Source: Candidatus Nanohaloarchaea archaeon | Lineage (GTDB): Archaea; EX4484-52; GLR71 | NCBI GenBank assembly: GCA_030636885.1 | Contig: DAOVVY010000032.1 | Span: 1 to 8,089, forward strand | Length of the DNA: 8,089 bases | Reading direction: 5' to 3' | Shown: piece by piece, positions 6,304 through 8,089 of the stretch | How positions within the stretch are numbered: position 1 is the stretch's first letter | How the letters are laid out: each line of letters starts with the position of its first letter | The notes under the pieces: generated by a model | Database searches by the model: none | What the model saw: only the letters and a program-made list of their open reading frames with translations | What the model was told of the DNA's origin: nothing | Made by a program: the position numbers and the translations under genes

Positions 6304-7053
6304 ATGGATTATGTTGATGTGATATTGGGAGACATACTAGATAAAGCTGGTCCTGACGGAATATTCAGATATAATGACACCGTTTTTCTTCCCGCCAAAT
6401 ATTTTTCAGGACACGATTTGGATGGAAAACCATCCGAACAAGAAACCACCACAGGTTTTCAAGTCGATAAATATTTAGAAGGCAAAGACCCCGAAGTAGA
6501 TGTTCCTGTTAAAATTACAGCAGTAGCAAATGAAAAAGGAATCACAATAAAATATACTGCTGAGTTTGGAAAACTAATTTTTGATGAAATCAAAGATTTT
6601 ATATATCAAAATTATATTGAGATTGTTGATGATCTGCTACTGAGAGAAACCGAAGCAACGGACAATCACGTTGCAACTGTTGTTGACAATTATGATTACC
6701 ACAAAATCATTGCTAGGGATAATAAATACCAAGAGTTCATAATAGAAAAGCTTAATGAAAAAATTGGTAAGGACCTTAAACATTATGAGGAGGATTTAGG
6801 TATCCCTCGAGACAATCTTATATCCGCTGTCAGAAATGGAATCCATCGAAATGATATCGTACCGACCCCTTGTGTGAAATATATATTTAAACAAACATAT
6901 TCTCCAGATGACGATGGACTTATAAAAATACCAGTAGAGAACTCTGCAATATCAAAAATAATCAGTACTATGTTTAACGATAAAGAAATTATCAAAGAAA
7001 GAACTGCCTTAGACTCAGTAGATGCTTTCTTGTCACAAAAAAAAGCCAGTTGA
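6304..7053 (+). CDS. Hypothetical protein, 249 residues, acidic, soluble
   Basis: I do not recognise this protein. The start is set by an in-frame TAA 10-12 bases upstream and a TATA-like box 25.5 bases before the ATG; no Shine-Dalgarno site is present, so a leaderless mRNA is likely. There is no signal peptide or membrane segment. The N-terminal third (residues 1-90) looks mixed alpha/beta, with short strands such as TVFLPAKYF and VPVKITAV divided by acidic turns. The middle (about 85-165) looks mainly helical, with many Asp, Glu and Lys. A single cysteine is at 190. The C-terminal part (about 168-245) has predicted helices around SAISKIISTMF. It is the first of three co-oriented genes, 50 bases before the next. 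Reading frame, promoter and base use make it a credible gene; no function can be assigned. Confidence 0.8.
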   Translation: MDYVDVILGDILDKAGPDGIFRYNDTVFLPAKYFSGHDLDGKPSEQETTTGFQVDKYLEGKDPEVDVPVKITAVANEKGITIKYTAEFGKLIFDEIKDFIYQNYIEIVDDLLLRETEATDNHVATVVDNYDYHKIIARDNKYQEFIIEKLNEKIGKDLKHYEEDLGIPRDNLISAVRNGIHRNDIVPTPCVKYIFKQTYSPDDDGLIKIPVENSAISKIISTMFNDKEIIKERTALDSVDAFLSQKKAS

Positions 7054-7062
7054 AGATAAAAG

Positions 7063-7070
7063 ATATAAAT
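7063..7070 (+). promoter_or_regulatory. Possible TATA box for the 148-residue gene
   Basis: ATATAAAT is centred 37.5 bases before the ATG at 7104, predicting a start near 7093 and a leader of about 10 bases (containing AAGGGA, a weak Shine-Dalgarno-like run 5 bases before the ATG). It may make the second and third genes partly independent of the first. The sequence is AT-rich, so chance occurrence is possible. Confidence 0.4.
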
Positions 7071-7103
7071 GCGCGATGATAAAATTAATATCAAGGGATA
7101 TTT

Positions 7104-7550
7104 ATGATTGAATTTCTATTTGCAATTGCTTTAGGTGTGGGTAGTGTGGTGCTTGCTACGATTAGTTTGGGTGAACTTGTATCAAACAATAATAAATATA
7201 ATATACACATACCAAATGCAGATGTAGATAAATTATCACGAAAAGGTATTATTTGTCTAGATGATAACTATTTATCTGAAACAGGAATCATTAAAGGTAA
7301 TTCTAGTGATAAAGTAACATATCTAAAAACGAACAAATTAGATTGTGAATATATTACTTTTGCAATTAATCCAGATAAAATAAGCAATATAGATAAATTA
7401 AATGAAAGTAATTATATAACACTTAAATTAGATAAGAATACAAATGAGTATGTTGGAAATACAAAAAATGACGAATTTATAACTGCTGCAGATATAATAC
7501 AAAATAAAAAAAGGAATATCATAGCTTTAAGAAATGAAGAATCATCATAA
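7104..7550 (+). CDS. Hypothetical membrane-anchored protein, 148 residues
   Basis: I do not recognise this protein. Residues 2-24 form one hydrophobic segment rich in Leu, Val, Ala and Gly (FLFAIALGVGSVVLA), with no basic N-terminus and no evident cleavage site, so a membrane anchor is more likely than a secreted product. The rest is hydrophilic, rich in Asn, Lys and Asp, with two cysteines (51 and 81) and strand-like patches (KGIICLDD, KVTYLKT, YITFAINP, YITLKL), suggesting a small beta-rich domain. The orientation is unclear. The stop overlaps the next start by one base (TAATG at 7548-7552), implying translational coupling. The gene is strikingly AT-rich: 9 of 60 bases are G or C at 7381-7440, against 29 of 60 in a trm5 stretch (5521-5580). 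Confidence 0.75.
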   Translation: MIEFLFAIALGVGSVVLATISLGELVSNNNKYNIHIPNADVDKLSRKGIICLDDNYLSETGIIKGNSSDKVTYLKTNKLDCEYITFAINPDKISNIDKLNESNYITLKLDKNTNEYVGNTKNDEFITAADIIQNKKRNIIALRNEESS

Positions 7551-8047
7551 TGACTTCTCAAAAAGTTACACTGGATGTGATTCTAGACCGTATTGCTGAA
7601 GAATATGGTATGAAGTTTACAGAGCCACCTGAAAAAAACGATGAAATAACAGTACCCGATATAGAAACAGATTCAATTTCTGAAAACATTAAAATCAATG
7701 AGGACCCAACTAAAATCTCAAGCAACATCATTGATAAGCTAAGAGAGTATTATGGAATAATTAAGTTAGAGGATGATTGTTCTATCAGCTGTGAAGGACG
7801 TTACGGTATGATCCAGACAAAAGAGGATACAGTAAAATATATTATCAGTACGAATAGAATTGAACCAATAAATGAAGGAGTAATGGTGTTTGATGTGTTG
7901 CGGTTTTTTGACGATCCTGATCAAACATTCCATTCTGCACCAACATACATAAAACCATTTTTTGGAAAGAATTATTATGGACAGACAGAAAGTACAAAAA
8001 TACACAAAGCAATACATATCATGAAAGATGCAGAATCTTTTATTTGA
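7550..8047 (+). CDS. Hypothetical protein, 165 residues, soluble
   Basis: I do not recognise this protein. It starts on the ATG sharing its A with the preceding TAA stop, so ribosomes probably reinitiate from the upstream gene; the two products may act together. There is no signal peptide or membrane segment. Residues 1-22 look like an amphipathic helix (VTLDVILDRIAEEYG), 23-55 an acidic, probably flexible linker (Glu, Asp, Pro-rich), and 56-165 a mixed alpha/beta domain with cysteines at 77 and 81 (DCSISCEG), a strand-like KYIISTNRI and an aromatic-rich FDVLRFF...YIKPFFGKNYYG region. The opening helix faintly resembles residues 4-15 of the 249-residue protein (both have DVIL followed by I), too little to call homology. 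The TGA stop lies 42 bases before the window end. Confidence 0.75.
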   Translation: MTSQKVTLDVILDRIAEEYGMKFTEPPEKNDEITVPDIETDSISENIKINEDPTKISSNIIDKLREYYGIIKLEDDCSISCEGRYGMIQTKEDTVKYIISTNRIEPINEGVMVFDVLRFFDDPDQTFHSAPTYIKPFFGKNYYGQTESTKIHKAIHIMKDAESFI

Positions 8048-8089
8048 TATGATTAAAAAAGCTAACGTTTAAAAAAATACTTCTTTAAA
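8048..8089. other. AT-rich tail after the last gene
   Basis: These 42 bases are A- and T-rich. An ATG at 8049 opens only seven codons before TAA. GTTTAAAAAAATA near 8066-8078 could be a TATA-like element for a gene beyond the window, but the composition makes that a weak call. No terminator hairpin or plus-strand T-tract is visible, so the three-gene transcript may run on. Confidence 0.2.

Noticed and set aside
6783..7094. Minus-strand ORF of 103 codons
   Set aside because: It is antisense to the 249-residue gene, has no promoter-like box at the expected distance and appears to be a shadow.
7076..7111. ATG at 7076 as an alternative small gene or start
   Set aside because: It stops after 11 codons and is in a different frame from the 148-residue protein.
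7766..8017. Minus-strand ORF of 83 codons
   Set aside because: It is antisense to the coupled 165-residue gene and rich in Cys, Tyr, Phe and Ile as expected of a shadow frame.
1..8089. CRISPR arrays, transposases, insertion-sequence ends or rRNA
   Set aside because: I saw no regularly spaced identical repeats, no terminal inverted repeats with an enzyme gene and no rRNA core sequence.

Overview
The window looks archaeal. Evidence: a tRNA gene with bulge-helix-bulge introns and no encoded CCA, a Trm5-family tRNA methyltransferase of archaeal type, TATA boxes about 26 bases before start codons with almost no 5' leader and no Shine-Dalgarno sites, and a secreted giant surface protein rich in N-glycosylation sequons. 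The compact, AT-rich layout with many unrecognised genes would suit a DPANN-type or other uncultivated archaeon, but nothing here fixes the lineage.

Minus-strand block (1-6261), read right to left. First comes a Trm5-like tRNA(guanine37-N1) methyltransferase gene (6261-5431). Twelve bases after its stop codon is a tRNA gene (5418-5279) that would not be recognised as contiguous sequence: it is tRNA-Pro(GGG) interrupted by a 35-base intron in the D-loop and a 31-base intron in the T-loop. Removing both gives a standard 74-base tRNA. T-rich tracts follow it. Then a new promoter drives a very large secreted protein (5183 to beyond base 1; 1727 residues visible) made of a signal peptide, an N-terminal globular domain and a string of Ig-like modules spaced about 100 residues apart.

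Plus-strand block (6304-8047). Three unrecognised genes lie head to tail: a 249-residue soluble acidic protein, a 148-residue protein with one N-terminal membrane segment, and a 165-residue soluble protein whose start overlaps the previous stop by one base. The middle gene is much more AT-rich than the methyltransferase gene. The first gene and the methyltransferase gene diverge from a 42-51 base gap holding a palindromic TATA-like box placed about 26 bases from both start codons.

How they fit together: the clearest functional link is between the methyltransferase and the tRNA. Trm5 makes m1G37, and tRNA-Pro(GGG), which has G37, is a classical m1G37 substrate, so enzyme and substrate are encoded side by side. 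The surface protein and the three-gene cassette have no evident functional tie to this pair.
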